Program-made: the position numbers and the translations under genes
DNA from: an uncultured Clostridia bacterium
GTDB taxonomy: Bacteria; Bacillota; Clostridia; Christensenellales; UBA1242
DNA length: 64,000 nucleotides
Assembly (NCBI GenBank): GCA_934754335.1
Contig: CAKVHY010000002.1
Location: 62,001-126,000, forward strand
Direction of reading: 5' to 3'
Part shown: one piece after another, positions 33,470 through 43,169 of the stretch
Layout: each line of letters begins with the position of its first letter
Position numbering within the stretch: position 1 is the first letter of the stretch
Notes under the pieces: model-generated
Databases searched by the model: none
Told to the model about the DNA's origin: nothing
Seen by the model: only the letters and a program-made list of their open reading frames with translations

Positions 33470-36400
33470 ATGAAAGGCAAGACTACAAAAACTAAAACAA
33501 AATTTATAGTATCATTGTTGATGGCATTTGCGATGATTTTATCTCCTATCACATCACTATTCAATAATTTGGTTTGGGCTGCTGATGAAATTACTTCAGT
33601 TGATGGCCAAGAATTGAAAGTTGTTGGATATGAAGAAACTGTTGAATTTGATAGTGAATATTATCTTCCAACAGTTAATGGATATAATTTTAAAGATGCT
33701 GAATCTAATGGTATTACTTATGAGGTTATTCAAAATAATCCTAATAAGAAATTGACTGAAACTGAAGATAAGTCTGGTATTTATCAATCAGCAGAAGCAG
33801 GCAATCCATGGTGTTTTAAAGCAACATCTAAAAGAGGTTATGTGTTGAATATCTATGTTCAACAAACAGGTTCTGTTAAAACTCTTATCAAGAGTTTGAA
33901 AATTACTGTAAACACTTCTGATTATACAATTACTCCTGTTGCAAATTCTGAATTCGCAATTCCTGCTAAAATTCCTAGCAGTATTACTGAAGTAAAGATT
34001 CCTAGACCAGTTGTTAAGGTTGAAGGTGAAGAAATTGAAACAGCAGATTATAATAATCTAAAGGTTATGGTAAATAATAGCCCTGCAACTTATGATTCAG
34101 AGGCTGGTTGCTATAAATATAGCGGACTTAGTGCTGGAAAATATGATATTGTTTATATCTATTCAGTAAACGGCGTTGAATTAAAGAGAGTGGATTATCA
34201 AAGTTTCACTGTTGTTGATGCAAAAAATTATAACCTAGATGATTTGAAATTGAATGTTGAATTTTCAGGCGAAAAACCAACCACTGCTTCAATCGGAAAG
34301 GCTATAGAGTTGCCATCTGCTGTGGCTAAAGATCAAAATGGTGACACAATCAATGCTTATATTGAAGTTAAGATTAAAAACGAAACTCATAATGTTGATT
34401 GTACTGCAGATTTCGATAAAGAAACATTTAAATTTACTCCATCTTTAACAGGAACTTATAAGGTTACTTATCAAGCAAAAATCGCTTTATTTGGCGAAAA
34501 AGCAGTAAGTGACATTGCTAAAGGCGAGTTCGTTATTGCAAACGTTAAAGATGATATCGCTCCAACTCCATTAGCAGTTAAAGATTACACTCTAACAGAG
34601 AATAAAATCACTGCTATTGATGGTGTTGCAGTTGAATCAGGTGCAACTGAAGAAGCAATCTTGGAAGCACTTGGTGACGAAAAAGCAAGAGTTGCTAATA
34701 TCGTTGTAATTCCAAACGGACAAGAAAAAGTTGTTATGGAAAACTTTTTACCAGCAATCTATGCTTCAGATAATGCAAGCAAAGGTTATGGCTCATTCGA
34801 ATTAACAAGAAAATGGAGAAAGAGTTCTGCAGGTAATAGTAATGTTGGTACAACTGCTTGGAGTACTGAACTTAAGAAAGTTGAAGCAGGTGAATATGGT
34901 GAAGGCGTTTATGCAAATAACGAATCAGCATCAGTTATCTTCTCTTCAACAGGAACTTACACATTTGCTTATGTTGCTAAGGACGAAAAAGGCCTAGAAA
35001 CAAGCAAAACTTACTTCACAGTTAAAGTTATCAAAGAAAGTGAACTTGGTGATTATAAAATTAAGCCAGACCTAAAAGTTGGTAATATTGTTACTGAAAT
35101 TTATGAAAATCAAACATTATCTTTTGCAAAACCTGTTGCAACTGATAAAAATGCAACTAAATTAGATTCAAATATTGATGTTGTAACTAAATTGGAAGTT
35201 TATGCCACTGGCGAAACAGATGCAGTTAAAACATTAGATATGGAAGAATATTTTAATGAAAAAACTGAAAAGTATGAAATCAAAGTTAGTGCAATTAAAG
35301 CATTAAGCGAATTAACTGGCAAGACTTTAGATTCATTAAAATTGGTTGTTGAGGCTCATAATGATATTTATAACCAAACAAACTTAGAGTCCGCTAATAG
35401 AGAAGAAGCATTAAATAGAATTGAAAAAGAAATTAAAGTTTTAGCAATAAATGATACAAATGCTCCTGAATTTGCTTACGAAGAAGGTAGTTTGGGTGCT
35501 GGTTTAGTTGCTGTAAACGAAAATCTAAGCGGAAAAACTCTTCAAGATAATGGCTTAATTGCAGGAACAAATGAATATCCATTTGCTCAAGGTTCTGTAA
35601 TTACTCTTCCAGCAGTTAATTTCACAGATAAAGATAAAAATACAACTGTTTCTATTAACATTGTTAATGAAAACGGAAACCCTATTTATCTACTTTCAGA
35701 CGTAGATACAAATAAAACAAAAACTGTTACAAGAACTAAAGTTGGCGATGATTATAAATTAGTTGTTAAAGATGCTAAGTTCGAAGCAACATTTGGTGGT
35801 TTATACACAGTAACTTATACTGCTAAAGATCACTATGGTAATATCACAACAAAAGCATTCGGTATTAGAGTTGATGGAAGCGAAGTTCCTTCAATTATCG
35901 TTGCTGATTTCCCACAAACTGCAGGAATTAATGAATATTTTGAGTATCCTGAACTATCACTTAGTGATGGAACTAAATTAAATTCAGAAAATGCAACTAT
36001 CACATTGTTCCCAGCAGAAGGTTTTGCAGGTGATGAAAGTGCTAGCGGATTTACTCCTGATGTTACAGGAACTTATGTAATTGAATATAAATGGGGAACT
36101 GATAATGTTCAAAAGTTCTTCCTTGAAGTTCAAGATGAAATTGCTCCAGTAATTGAAGAGGACTATAGCATTGGTTACTTTGAAACTCATAAGTTTGAAA
36201 AGAAATTCTCATACACTAAAGGCGAAGAAAATATTATCTACGTTCCTATGTTTGCAGTAAGCGATCAAAATGGCAACATGAAGGAAGAATATGCAACTAT
36301 TAAGATCACAGATCCAAATGGTGCAACTGTAACTCCTACTAAATTAACTGATCAATCTGCTTACACATTCGTTGCTCAAGAAGGAACTTATACTGTAACT

Positions 36401-36955
36401 TACTCTGCTAAAGATAAAGCAGGTAACTCAGCAGAACCAGTTTCATTCAAAATTGAAGTTGGTAACTGTAATTATCCAGTAATCTCTTGGAAGAATAGCG
36501 ATAGCATTCCTTCAACTGCGTCTCTTGGAAAATTCACAATCCCATTTGCTGATTTAATTATCACAGATGAAGATGCGTCAACTAACGGTGATACAAGCGA
36601 AGCATTAAAAGCCTTAATGGAAAGTTCATCTGATGCCTTCACTTTAGTTGGACCAGATGGAAAAACTGTTGAAAATATTTATGATGGCGAAGGTAAAGGT
36701 TGGGTTTATGACTTAACTCAAACTGGTGATTATAAATTAACAGTAGTTGTTAGAGATAATGCAAATCATAAAACAACTAAAACTTACACAATTAACGTTC
36801 CAGCAGAATCAAAAGAAAACACTACTAATATTTCTAACACAGTTGGAACAGTATTGATTGTACTTTCTATTGTAATCTTGGGTGGAGTTGTTGTTTACTT
36901 CTTATTCTCAACTAAGAAAGCACCTGCTTCAAACAAAAAAGCAAAAAGAAAATAA
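33470..36955 (+). CDS. Membrane-anchored surface protein with Ig-like repeats
   Basis: 1,161 residues. Residues 1-38 are a long signal peptide ending VWA with a basic KGKTTKTKTK start. Several beta-sandwich modules of 90-110 residues follow, recognisable by endings such as TGTYKVTYQAK, TGTYTFAYVAKDEKG, GLYTVTYTAKDHYGN and EGTYTVTYSAKDKAGN, typical of bacterial Ig-like (DUF5011/Big-type) repeats. The C-terminus has one transmembrane helix (about 1124-1145, VGTVLIVLSIVILGGVVVYF) and a short basic cytoplasmic tail, so it is held in the membrane rather than sorted to the wall. Codon use is regular and high-expression-like. It is monocistronic with its own promoter and terminator. An adhesin or envelope-scaffold role is inferred only from architecture. 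Confidence 0.88.
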   Translation: MKGKTTKTKTKFIVSLLMAFAMILSPITSLFNNLVWAADEITSVDGQELKVVGYEETVEFDSEYYLPTVNGYNFKDAESNGITYEVIQNNPNKKLTETEDKSGIYQSAEAGNPWCFKATSKRGYVLNIYVQQTGSVKTLIKSLKITVNTSDYTITPVANSEFAIPAKIPSSITEVKIPRPVVKVEGEEIETADYNNLKVMVNNSPATYDSEAGCYKYSGLSAGKYDIVYIYSVNGVELKRVDYQSFTVVDAKNYNLDDLKLNVEFSGEKPTTASIGKAIELPSAVAKDQNGDTINAYIEVKIKNETHNVDCTADFDKETFKFTPSLTGTYKVTYQAKIALFGEKAVSDIAKGEFVIANVKDDIAPTPLAVKDYTLTENKITAIDGVAVESGATEEAILEALGDEKARVANIVVIPNGQEKVVMENFLPAIYASDNASKGYGSFELTRKWRKSSAGNSNVGTTAWSTELKKVEAGEYGEGVYANNESASVIFSSTGTYTFAYVAKDEKGLETSKTYFTVKVIKESELGDYKIKPDLKVGNIVTEIYENQTLSFAKPVATDKNATKLDSNIDVVTKLEVYATGETDAVKTLDMEEYFNEKTEKYEIKVSAIKALSELTGKTLDSLKLVVEAHNDIYNQTNLESANREEALNRIEKEIKVLAINDTNAPEFAYEEGSLGAGLVAVNENLSGKTLQDNGLIAGTNEYPFAQGSVITLPAVNFTDKDKNTTVSINIVNENGNPIYLLSDVDTNKTKTVTRTKVGDDYKLVVKDAKFEATFGGLYTVTYTAKDHYGNITTKAFGIRVDGSEVPSIIVADFPQTAGINEYFEYPELSLSDGTKLNSENATITLFPAEGFAGDESASGFTPDVTGTYVIEYKWGTDNVQKFFLEVQDEIAPVIEEDYSIGYFETHKFEKKFSYTKGEENIIYVPMFAVSDQNGNMKEEYATIKITDPNGATVTPTKLTDQSAYTFVAQEGTYTVTYSAKDKAGNSAEPVSFKIEVGNCNYPVISWKNSDSIPSTASLGKFTIPFADLIITDEDASTNGDTSEALKALMESSSDAFTLVGPDGKTVENIYDGEGKGWVYDLTQTGDYKLTVVVRDNANHKTTKTYTINVPAESKENTTNISNTVGTVLIVLSIVILGGVVVYFLFSTKKAPASNKKAKRK

Positions 36956-36969
36956 CCCTTAAAATTTAG

Positions 36970-36997
36970 AAGAACCGATATTATTCGGTTCTTTTTT
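36970..36997 (+). terminator. Terminator of the surface-protein gene
   Basis: AAGAACCGA (36970-36978), 6-base loop, TCGGTTCTT (36985-36993), then a T-run. Confidence 0.85.
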
Positions 36998-37054
36998 ATC
37001 TTTAAAGACTTGTTTAAAAGTTTGTTAATATGTAAACAATAATATTAAATATTT

Positions 37055-37083
37055 TTTACTTTTTATATGTTTTATGCTAAAAT
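37055..37083 (+). promoter_or_regulatory. Promoter of the small membrane-regulator pair
   Basis: TTTACT (37055-37060), 17-bp spacer, TAAAAT (37078-37083) with TGC upstream (extended -10). The predicted transcript starts about 10 bases before the chosen ATG at 37101. Confidence 0.45.
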
Positions 37084-37100
37084 GGAGTATAGGTGAAAAT

Positions 37101-37460
37101 ATGCTTGATAAATTAAATTCTAAATTGCTAAAAGTGTTAAACGAGCAATGCATTGGTGCTAATTATAAGGTTTTGGAAATTAGCGACATATTAATAAAAA
37201 TGAAGAAATTCAAATTAGATGAAGAAGGATTGAAGAAAAACCTTGAGTTTTTGCAAGAAAGAAACTTCGTTGATTTAAAATACTTTGATGAAAATGAGAT
37301 TTGTTTAAGTATTTTGCCTAAGGGCAGAGTACATAATGAAGAAGTGGAAGAAGAGAAAAGGGAGAAGATTGATTATTATAAATTGGCTATAATTTCCAGT
37401 TTGGGTTCTGCAATATTTGCGTTTCTTGGCGGATTTTTAGCATTTATATTATTAAAATAA
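37101..37460 (+). CDS. Small tail-anchored protein with winged-helix-like head
   Basis: 119 residues. The frame extends 27 bases further upstream, but the ATG at 37101 is preceded by AGGTG at correct spacing and lies downstream of a likely promoter. Residues 1-75 have a helix-turn-helix/winged pattern (LLKVLNEQCIGANYKVLEIS, then a helix, then ERNFVDLKYF strand and ILPKGR wing). A Glu/Lys-rich linker follows, then one C-terminal membrane helix (about 98-117). It sits 9 bases before a second protein of the same build. Specific function is unknown; a membrane-tethered regulator is inferred from the layout. Confidence 0.7.
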   Translation: MLDKLNSKLLKVLNEQCIGANYKVLEISDILIKMKKFKLDEEGLKKNLEFLQERNFVDLKYFDENEICLSILPKGRVHNEEVEEEKREKIDYYKLAIISSLGSAIFAFLGGFLAFILLK

Positions 37461-37469
37461 GGGTTTAAG

Positions 37470-37829
37470 ATGTTATCTAAAAAAGAAAGAGTTGTAATGC
37501 AATATATTTATTCGCTCTGTCAGAAAAAGGGAAGTTGTTTGCTTTCCAGTTCTGATATTTCTTCCGCTGTTGCTGAAACGATTGATTTAAGCCTATATGA
37601 AGTTGATGAAATTATAAGCAATTTAGTGCTTGAAAGTTATATAACCGCTGTTAATAGTGATAAAAATGGCAGGCCAGTTTACTGTATTTCACTTAATTCA
37701 AAAGGTGCGTCTTTTGAAAGAGATAGGAAGAACCAAAAGAAAGCGGTTATTAAGATAGTGATAAGAACAATATTGGTTGCGTGCTTGTCTTTCGCGGTAA
37801 CTTGTATTTTAAAAGCCATCTTTTCATAA
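37470..37829 (+). CDS. Second small tail-anchored protein with winged-helix-like head
   Basis: 119 residues, the same length and plan as its upstream neighbour though the sequence is quite different. Residues 1-72 (SKKERVVMQYIYSLCQKKG, SSSDISSA, EIISNLVLESYIT and a beta wing PVYCISLNSKG) resemble a winged helix. Basic residues (ERDRKNQKK) precede a single C-terminal membrane helix (about 94-115). It lies 9 bases downstream of the first and 37 bases upstream of uvrB, so the three may be one transcript. Confidence 0.72.
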   Translation: MLSKKERVVMQYIYSLCQKKGSCLLSSSDISSAVAETIDLSLYEVDEIISNLVLESYITAVNSDKNGRPVYCISLNSKGASFERDRKNQKKAVIKIVIRTILVACLSFAVTCILKAIFS

Positions 37830-37866
37830 AATAGAGTGGCTTTATTTTAATTGAAAAGGTATATTA

Positions 37867-39837
37867 ATGGAAAAAGAGAAAAGAAAATTTGAATTAGTTA
37901 GTAAATATAAGCCAACTGGTGACCAACCAACTGCAATTAATGGAATTGTGGAAGGTATTAAAGATGGTTTAAGATATCAAACGATTTTGGGTGTTACTGG
38001 TAGTGGTAAAACTTTTACTATGGCTAATATTATAAATAAACTTAATAGACCAGCCCTAGTTATTGCACATAACAAAACTTTGGCGGGGCAACTTTGCAAC
38101 GAGTTTAGAGAGTTTTTTCCAAATAATAGAGTGGAATACTTTGTAAGTTATTATGATTATTATCAACCCGAAGCCTACATGGTTTCCAGCGATACTTATA
38201 TTGAAAAAGATATGAGTATTAATGATGAAATAGATAAGTTAAGGCATTCTGCCACTTGTTCGCTTTTTGAAAGAAATGATGTTATAGTTGTTGCCAGTGT
38301 TTCTTGTATTTATGGCTTAGGTGCACCTGAAAATTATTCAAGCATGTGTCTGTCCTTAAGGCCAAACGATGAGATTGAAAAAAATGCGGTTATAAAGCAA
38401 TTAATAAATCTTCAATATCAGCGAAACGAAATGGAATTTAAGCGTGGATCATTCAGGTCAAAAGGTGATATTTTAGATATTATTCCGCCAAACAAGAGTG
38501 AAACAGGCATAAGGATTGAGTTTTTTGGTGACACAATTGAAAGCATTAGTGAGATAGAAGTTTTGACTGGCAAAAAACTTAACTCACTTGAACATTGTTT
38601 CTTATTGCCAGCCACACACTATGCGATAGATTCTAGCAAGATGGAAGAAGTTTTTGAGCAGATTAAGCATGATTGCTTGGTCAGACAAAAGGAATTTGAA
38701 TCTCAAGGTAAACTTATTGAAGCACAAAGAATAAAAGAAAGAGTTTTCTATGACTTAGAGATGATGAAAGAAGTTGGTTATTGTTCGGGCATAGAAAATT
38801 ACTCAAGATATTTTGATGGCAGAAAAGCGGGTGAACCGCCTTACACTTTGCTTGATTACTTTCCAAAAGATTTTGTTGTGTTTATAGATGAAAGTCATAT
38901 AACAATTCCGCAAATTAGGGGAATGTTTGCAGGTGATTTGGCTAGAAAAACAAACTTAGTTGATTATGGATTTAGATTGCCGGCGGCCTATGATAATAGA
39001 CCTTTAAATTTTTCTGAGTTTGAAGGGAAGATAAATCAGGCAGTGTTTGTTTCCGCCACGCCGGGCAAATGGGAGTTAGATAATAGCGACAATGTGGTTG
39101 AACAAATCATAAGACCAACTGGCTTGCTAGATCCAAAAGTTGAAATCAGACCTATCAAAAATCAGATTGACGATTTGATTGGCGAGATTTATAGTACTAT
39201 TGAAAACGATGGACGAGTTTTAGTTACAACTTTAACTAAGAAAATGGCTGAAAGTTTGACGGATTATCTTGGCGAACGTGGAATAAAGGTTAGATATTTG
39301 CATTCAGATATTGATACTCTTGATAGAATGAATATTATAAACTCTCTAAGAGCCAAGGAATTTGATGTGTTAATTGGAATTAACTTGCTAAGAGAAGGTT
39401 TAGATATACCTGAAGTGAAATTAGTGGCAATCCTTGATGCTGATAAAGAAGGATTCCTTAGAAGCGAATGGGCATTAATCCAAACTATCGGAAGGGCGAG
39501 CAGAAATAGTGAAAGTAAAGTTATTTTGTATGCGGACGTTATGACTGATGCCATTAAAAAAGCGGTTAGTGAAACTGAAAGAAGAAGAAATATTCAGATG
39601 AAATATAACGAAGAGCATCATATAACACCAACCACAATTATAAAACCTATCAAAAACACCCTAGAAATAACTAAGAAAGCAAAAACTGAAAAGAAAAAGA
39701 AGTTAACAAAGGCTGAAACGTTGGCTGAAATTGATAGGCTTGAAACATTAATGAAGATATCTGCTGAAGAATTAGATTTTGAAGTTGCTATCAAATTTAG
39801 AGAAGAAATAAAGAAATTAAAAGAAAATATAAAATAA
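37867..39837 (+). CDS. uvrB: Excinuclease ABC subunit B
   Basis: The damage-verification helicase of nucleotide excision repair. 656 residues, normal length. The chain starts with the [11 protein letters not shown] motif, Walker [11 protein letters not shown] (about residue 42), the beta-hairpin with [11 protein letters not shown], Walker B region [11 protein letters not shown], helicase motifs [14 protein letters not shown] and QTIGRASRN, and the C-terminal UVR domain (about 620-655) that contacts UvrC. GAAAAGG precedes the ATG. uvrA follows 342 bases later with its own promoter. No LexA-type box (CGAACnnnnGTTCG) is seen upstream, so SOS control is not apparent. Confidence 0.97.
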   Translation: MEKEKRKFELVSKYKPTGDQPTAINGIVEGIKDGLRYQTILGVTGSGKTFTMANIINKLNRPALVIAHNKTLAGQLCNEFREFFPNNRVEYFVSYYDYYQPEAYMVSSDTYIEKDMSINDEIDKLRHSATCSLFERNDVIVVASVSCIYGLGAPENYSSMCLSLRPNDEIEKNAVIKQLINLQYQRNEMEFKRGSFRSKGDILDIIPPNKSETGIRIEFFGDTIESISEIEVLTGKKLNSLEHCFLLPATHYAIDSSKMEEVFEQIKHDCLVRQKEFESQGKLIEAQRIKERVFYDLEMMKEVGYCSGIENYSRYFDGRKAGEPPYTLLDYFPKDFVVFIDESHITIPQIRGMFAGDLARKTNLVDYGFRLPAAYDNRPLNFSEFEGKINQAVFVSATPGKWELDNSDNVVEQIIRPTGLLDPKVEIRPIKNQIDDLIGEIYSTIENDGRVLVTTLTKKMAESLTDYLGERGIKVRYLHSDIDTLDRMNIINSLRAKEFDVLIGINLLREGLDIPEVKLVAILDADKEGFLRSEWALIQTIGRASRNSESKVILYADVMTDAIKKAVSETERRRNIQMKYNEEHHITPTTIIKPIKNTLEITKKAKTEKKKKLTKAETLAEIDRLETLMKISAEELDFEVAIKFREEIKKLKENIK

Positions 39838-39920
39838 TATTTATTTAATAAATTGAATAATTATACACAAGCGTGTTTTGTATAATATTCATATTTCGAT
39901 ATTTTTATAATCTATAAATT

Positions 39921-39964
39921 AAAAATAAAATCACTTTAAAAATAGTAGGTGATTTTATTTTTTG
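39921..39964 (+). terminator. Terminator downstream of uvrB
   Basis: AAATAAAATCAC (39923-39934) pairs with GTGATTTTATTT (39949-39960), a 12-bp perfect stem with 14-base loop and further T residues. Confidence 0.75.
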
Positions 39965-40072
39965 TTTGTTCATAAAGCGAGTTTCTAAATGAACTAAATA
40001 TTATAATCTGATTTCTAGAAAATAAATGTTTATGTATAAATATTCGTTGTTATAATAGTGACTAGAATAATA

Positions 40073-40100
40073 AATATTCAAAAAATTGTTTTTGAATATT
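40073..40100. promoter_or_regulatory. 12-bp palindrome upstream of the uvrA promoter
   Basis: AATATTCAAAAA (40073-40084), 4-base centre, TTTTTGAATATT (40089-40100). It ends 10 bases before the -35 box of uvrA, an operator- or activator-like position. It is not a LexA box. Confidence 0.5.
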
Positions 40101-40110
40101 AAAATAATTA

Positions 40111-40139
40111 TTGACAAGAATTATAATTAAGGGTAAACT
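40111..40139 (+). promoter_or_regulatory. Promoter of uvrA
   Basis: TTGACA (40111-40116), 17-bp spacer, TAAACT (40134-40139), 41 bases before the start codon. Confidence 0.75.
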
Positions 40140-40179
40140 ATTATAGATTAGAACAAAGTTTTCAAATAAGAAGGGAAAA

Positions 40180-42990
40180 ATGTTAGAAGATATAGTAATT
40201 GTTGGGGCAAGAGAAAACAATTTAAAAAATGTAAGTTTAACAATTCCAAGAAATAGATTGGTTGTTTTTACAGGCGTTAGTGGAAGCGGAAAGAGTACGC
40301 TTGCATTTGATACAATTTTTGCAGAAGGTCAAAGGCGTTATATTGAAAGTTTGAGTAGTTATGCAAGAATGTTTTTGGGGCAAATGGCAAAACCGGACGT
40401 TGATAGGATTGATGGATTATCTCCAGCAATTTCTATTGACCAAAAAACCACGTCTAATAATCCAAGAAGTATTGTGGGAACGGTAACGGAAATCTATGAT
40501 TACTTAAGATTACTTTATGCACATTTAGGTACGCCATATTGTCCAAATTGTAATAAGCCGATTAAATCTCAAACTATTGATACAATAATTGATAAAATCA
40601 TGGAAATTGAAGCAGGTACTAAACTTATGATTTTAGCACCTATAGCACAAGGCAAAAAAGGTACTTTTGTTAGCGAGTTTGATGATTTAAGAAAAAATGG
40701 CTATGCAAGAGTTATGGTTGATGGCAAAGTATTTGGCTTAGATGAAGAAATTGCTTTAGAAAAAAATACAAAGCATAATGTTTCAGTTGTGGTTGATAGA
40801 TTGGTTATGAAGCCAGAAATCAGAAACAGACTAACGGAGAGTGTGGAAACAGCGATAAAATTAACTGATGGCTTTGTTGTAACAAAAATTGGCGAAGAAG
40901 AAACTATTTTTAGCACAAAATTTTCTTGTACTGAATGTGGTTATAGTATTTCTGAAATATTGCCTAGAAATTTCAGTTTTAATAGTCCTTTTGGTGCTTG
41001 CTCAGATTGTGATGGCTTAGGTTTTAAACAAATTATAGACGTTGAAAAGATTGTTAAAGCACCAAAACTATCCTTGCTTGAAGGTGCTATTTATGCGTCT
41101 GGCTGGGGTTATGACTCCACAATGGCCACAATTTTCTATAAATCTGTGGCAGATTATTTTAAAGTTGATATGAATACGCCTTGGAACAAACTCCCAAAAG
41201 TCATGCAAGAAATGGTTTTGTATGGAACAAAAGGTGAGAAGATTAAAGCCAAAGATGCATACTGGTTGAGAAACACAGATAGCATGAGTTTTGAAGGCGT
41301 TATTCCAAACTTGGAAAGAAGATTTAGGGAAACTCAAAGCGATGTTGTTAAAACTGAACTTGGCAAACTTTTAAAAGAAGTTGAGTGTCCAACTTGCCAT
41401 GGCGATAGATTAAAAAAAGAATCACTATATGTGAAGATAAATAAAAAAAATATTGTGCAGTTTTGCGATATGTCTGTTAAAGATGCATATGAATTTGTCA
41501 AAACAATTTCCTATACAAAATCTCAGGAAACATTTGTGTTGCCAATTTTAAAAGAAATAAACGCAAGATTGAAATTTTTAATTGATGTTGGGCTAGATTA
41601 TTTAACTTTATCTAGAAAAGCAGGAACTTTAAGTGGTGGTGAAGCACAAAGAATTAGGCTAGCCACTCAAATTGGAAGTGGATTAACAGGAGTTTTATAT
41701 ATATTAGATGAACCAAGTATTGGTTTGCATCAACGTGATAACGATAAACTTATTGGCACATTAAAGCATTTGCGCGATTTAGGCAATAGTGTTATTGTGG
41801 TTGAACATGATGAAGATACAATGCGGGAAGCGGATTTTATTGTGGATATCGGTCCTTATGCCGGTGTTCATGGTGGAGAAGTGGTGGCTTCAGGAACGCT
41901 TGAAGATATAATGAAAGAACCAAGAAGTATTACAGGAAAATACTTAAGTGGGGAAGAAAAAATATTAGTTCCATCTAAAAGAAGGAAGATTGAAAGAGGA
42001 TATCTTTCAATAAAAGGTGCAAAACAAAATAACTTAAAAAATGTGAATGTGGATATCCCAATTGGGATTTTCACGTGTATAACCGGTGTTAGCGGAAGTG
42101 GAAAGAGTAGTTTAGTAAATGAAATTTTGTATCCGGCAGTGTATAATTATGTAAACAAAAGTGAGTTGAAAGAAGGCAAATATTCTAAGATTTTGGGCAT
42201 GGAGAATATAGATAAGGTTATTAATATCGACCAAAGCCCAATAGGTAAAACTCCTAGAAGTAACCCTGCCACATATGTTGGCGTGTTTACAGATATAAGG
42301 GATTTATTTGCCACCACTCCTGATGCTAAAGAAAGGGGTTATAATAGCGGAAGATTTAGTTTTAATGTTAGTGGCGGTAGGTGCGAAAACTGCGGAGGTG
42401 CTGGCGTTAATAAGATTGAGATGTTCTTCTTGCCAGATGTTTATGTAACATGTGATGTGTGCGGTGGAAAGAGATATAATAGAGAAACATTGCAGGTTAA
42501 ATATAAGGGCAAAACAATCTATGATGTTTTGGATATGACCATAGAAGAAGCAAACAAATTCTTTGAAAATATCCCTAAAATTAAGCAAAAATTACAAACT
42601 TTAGTAGATGTTGGGTTAGGCTATATAAAGATAGGACAACCAGCCACGGAACTTAGCGGTGGCGAAGCACAAAGAGTTAAACTTGCAAGTGAACTATGCA
42701 AGAAAAGTACTGGCAAATCTTTATATATTCTAGATGAACCAACCACAGGTTTGCATTTATATGATATAGATAAATTGTTGCAAATATTAAAACGTTTGGT
42801 TGATAGCGGAAACACAGTGGTGGTGATAGAACATAATCTTGATGTGATAAAATGTGCAGATTATATCATAGATTTAGGACATGAAGGCGGAGAAAATGGC
42901 GGAGAAGTTATTGCCACAGGAACTCCAGAAGAAATTGTTAAAGTTAAAGATAGTTACACAGGCATGTATTTGAAAAAATATCTGAAATAG
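40180..42990 (+). CDS. uvrA: Excinuclease ABC subunit A
   Basis: The damage-recognition ATPase of nucleotide excision repair. 936 residues with two ABC cassettes: Walker A GVSGSGKST at residue 32 and GVSGSGKSS near 635, and signatures LSGGEAQRIRL near 484 and LSGGEAQRVKL near 824. Zinc modules are seen at CPNCNK (about 125), CTECGYSI with CSDCDGLG (about 250-285), CPTCHGDRL (about 405) and CENCGGAG with CDVCGGKRYN (about 737-765). AGAAGGGA precedes the ATG. Separation from uvrB by a terminator and private promoter allows independent expression. Confidence 0.98.
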   Translation: MLEDIVIVGARENNLKNVSLTIPRNRLVVFTGVSGSGKSTLAFDTIFAEGQRRYIESLSSYARMFLGQMAKPDVDRIDGLSPAISIDQKTTSNNPRSIVGTVTEIYDYLRLLYAHLGTPYCPNCNKPIKSQTIDTIIDKIMEIEAGTKLMILAPIAQGKKGTFVSEFDDLRKNGYARVMVDGKVFGLDEEIALEKNTKHNVSVVVDRLVMKPEIRNRLTESVETAIKLTDGFVVTKIGEEETIFSTKFSCTECGYSISEILPRNFSFNSPFGACSDCDGLGFKQIIDVEKIVKAPKLSLLEGAIYASGWGYDSTMATIFYKSVADYFKVDMNTPWNKLPKVMQEMVLYGTKGEKIKAKDAYWLRNTDSMSFEGVIPNLERRFRETQSDVVKTELGKLLKEVECPTCHGDRLKKESLYVKINKKNIVQFCDMSVKDAYEFVKTISYTKSQETFVLPILKEINARLKFLIDVGLDYLTLSRKAGTLSGGEAQRIRLATQIGSGLTGVLYILDEPSIGLHQRDNDKLIGTLKHLRDLGNSVIVVEHDEDTMREADFIVDIGPYAGVHGGEVVASGTLEDIMKEPRSITGKYLSGEEKILVPSKRRKIERGYLSIKGAKQNNLKNVNVDIPIGIFTCITGVSGSGKSSLVNEILYPAVYNYVNKSELKEGKYSKILGMENIDKVINIDQSPIGKTPRSNPATYVGVFTDIRDLFATTPDAKERGYNSGRFSFNVSGGRCENCGGAGVNKIEMFFLPDVYVTCDVCGGKRYNRETLQVKYKGKTIYDVLDMTIEEANKFFENIPKIKQKLQTLVDVGLGYIKIGQPATELSGGEAQRVKLASELCKKSTGKSLYILDEPTTGLHLYDIDKLLQILKRLVDSGNTVVVIEHNLDVIKCADYIIDLGHEGGENGGEVIATGTPEEIVKVKDSYTGMYLKKYLK

Positions 42991-43027
42991 TATGAATATT
43001 TATTCAAAATTCTTAATAAAAATAAGT

Positions 43028-43070
43028 AAAGGGCGGGAAAGATTTGAAGTTTTTTCTGTCTTTTTCTTTT
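43028..43070 (+). terminator. Terminator downstream of uvrA
   Basis: A 14-bp stem with several G-T pairs (43028-43041 with 43051-43064), 9-base loop and T-rich tail. Confidence 0.55.
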
Positions 43071-43083
43071 TGAAAATAGGGGG

Positions 43084-43112
43084 TTGCAAATTAATTTAAT
43101 TAATAGTATAAT
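43084..43112 (+). promoter_or_regulatory. Promoter of the gene at 43170
   Basis: TTGCAA (43084-43089), 17-bp spacer, TATAAT (43107-43112). Confidence 0.6.
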
Positions 43113-43169
43113 ATAAGCGACGGAAATTTGAACTATTTTAATTAAAATTAAAATAAAGGAGGAATAATA

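Larger units (their letters stand above)
39838..40179 (+). other. Intergenic region between uvrB and uvrA
   Basis: 342 bases without an ORF. It contains an 8-bp inverted repeat ATTATACA/TGTATAAT (39860-39886), the uvrB terminator (39921-39964), an extended -10 TGTTATAAT ending at 40056 without a good -35, a 12-bp palindrome (40073-40100) and the uvrA promoter (40111-40139). Confidence 0.55.

Noticed and set aside
39860..39886. 8-bp inverted repeat ATTATACA/TGTATAAT after uvrB as a regulatory site.
   Set aside because: AT-rich, lies between a stop codon and a clear terminator, and likely occurs by chance.
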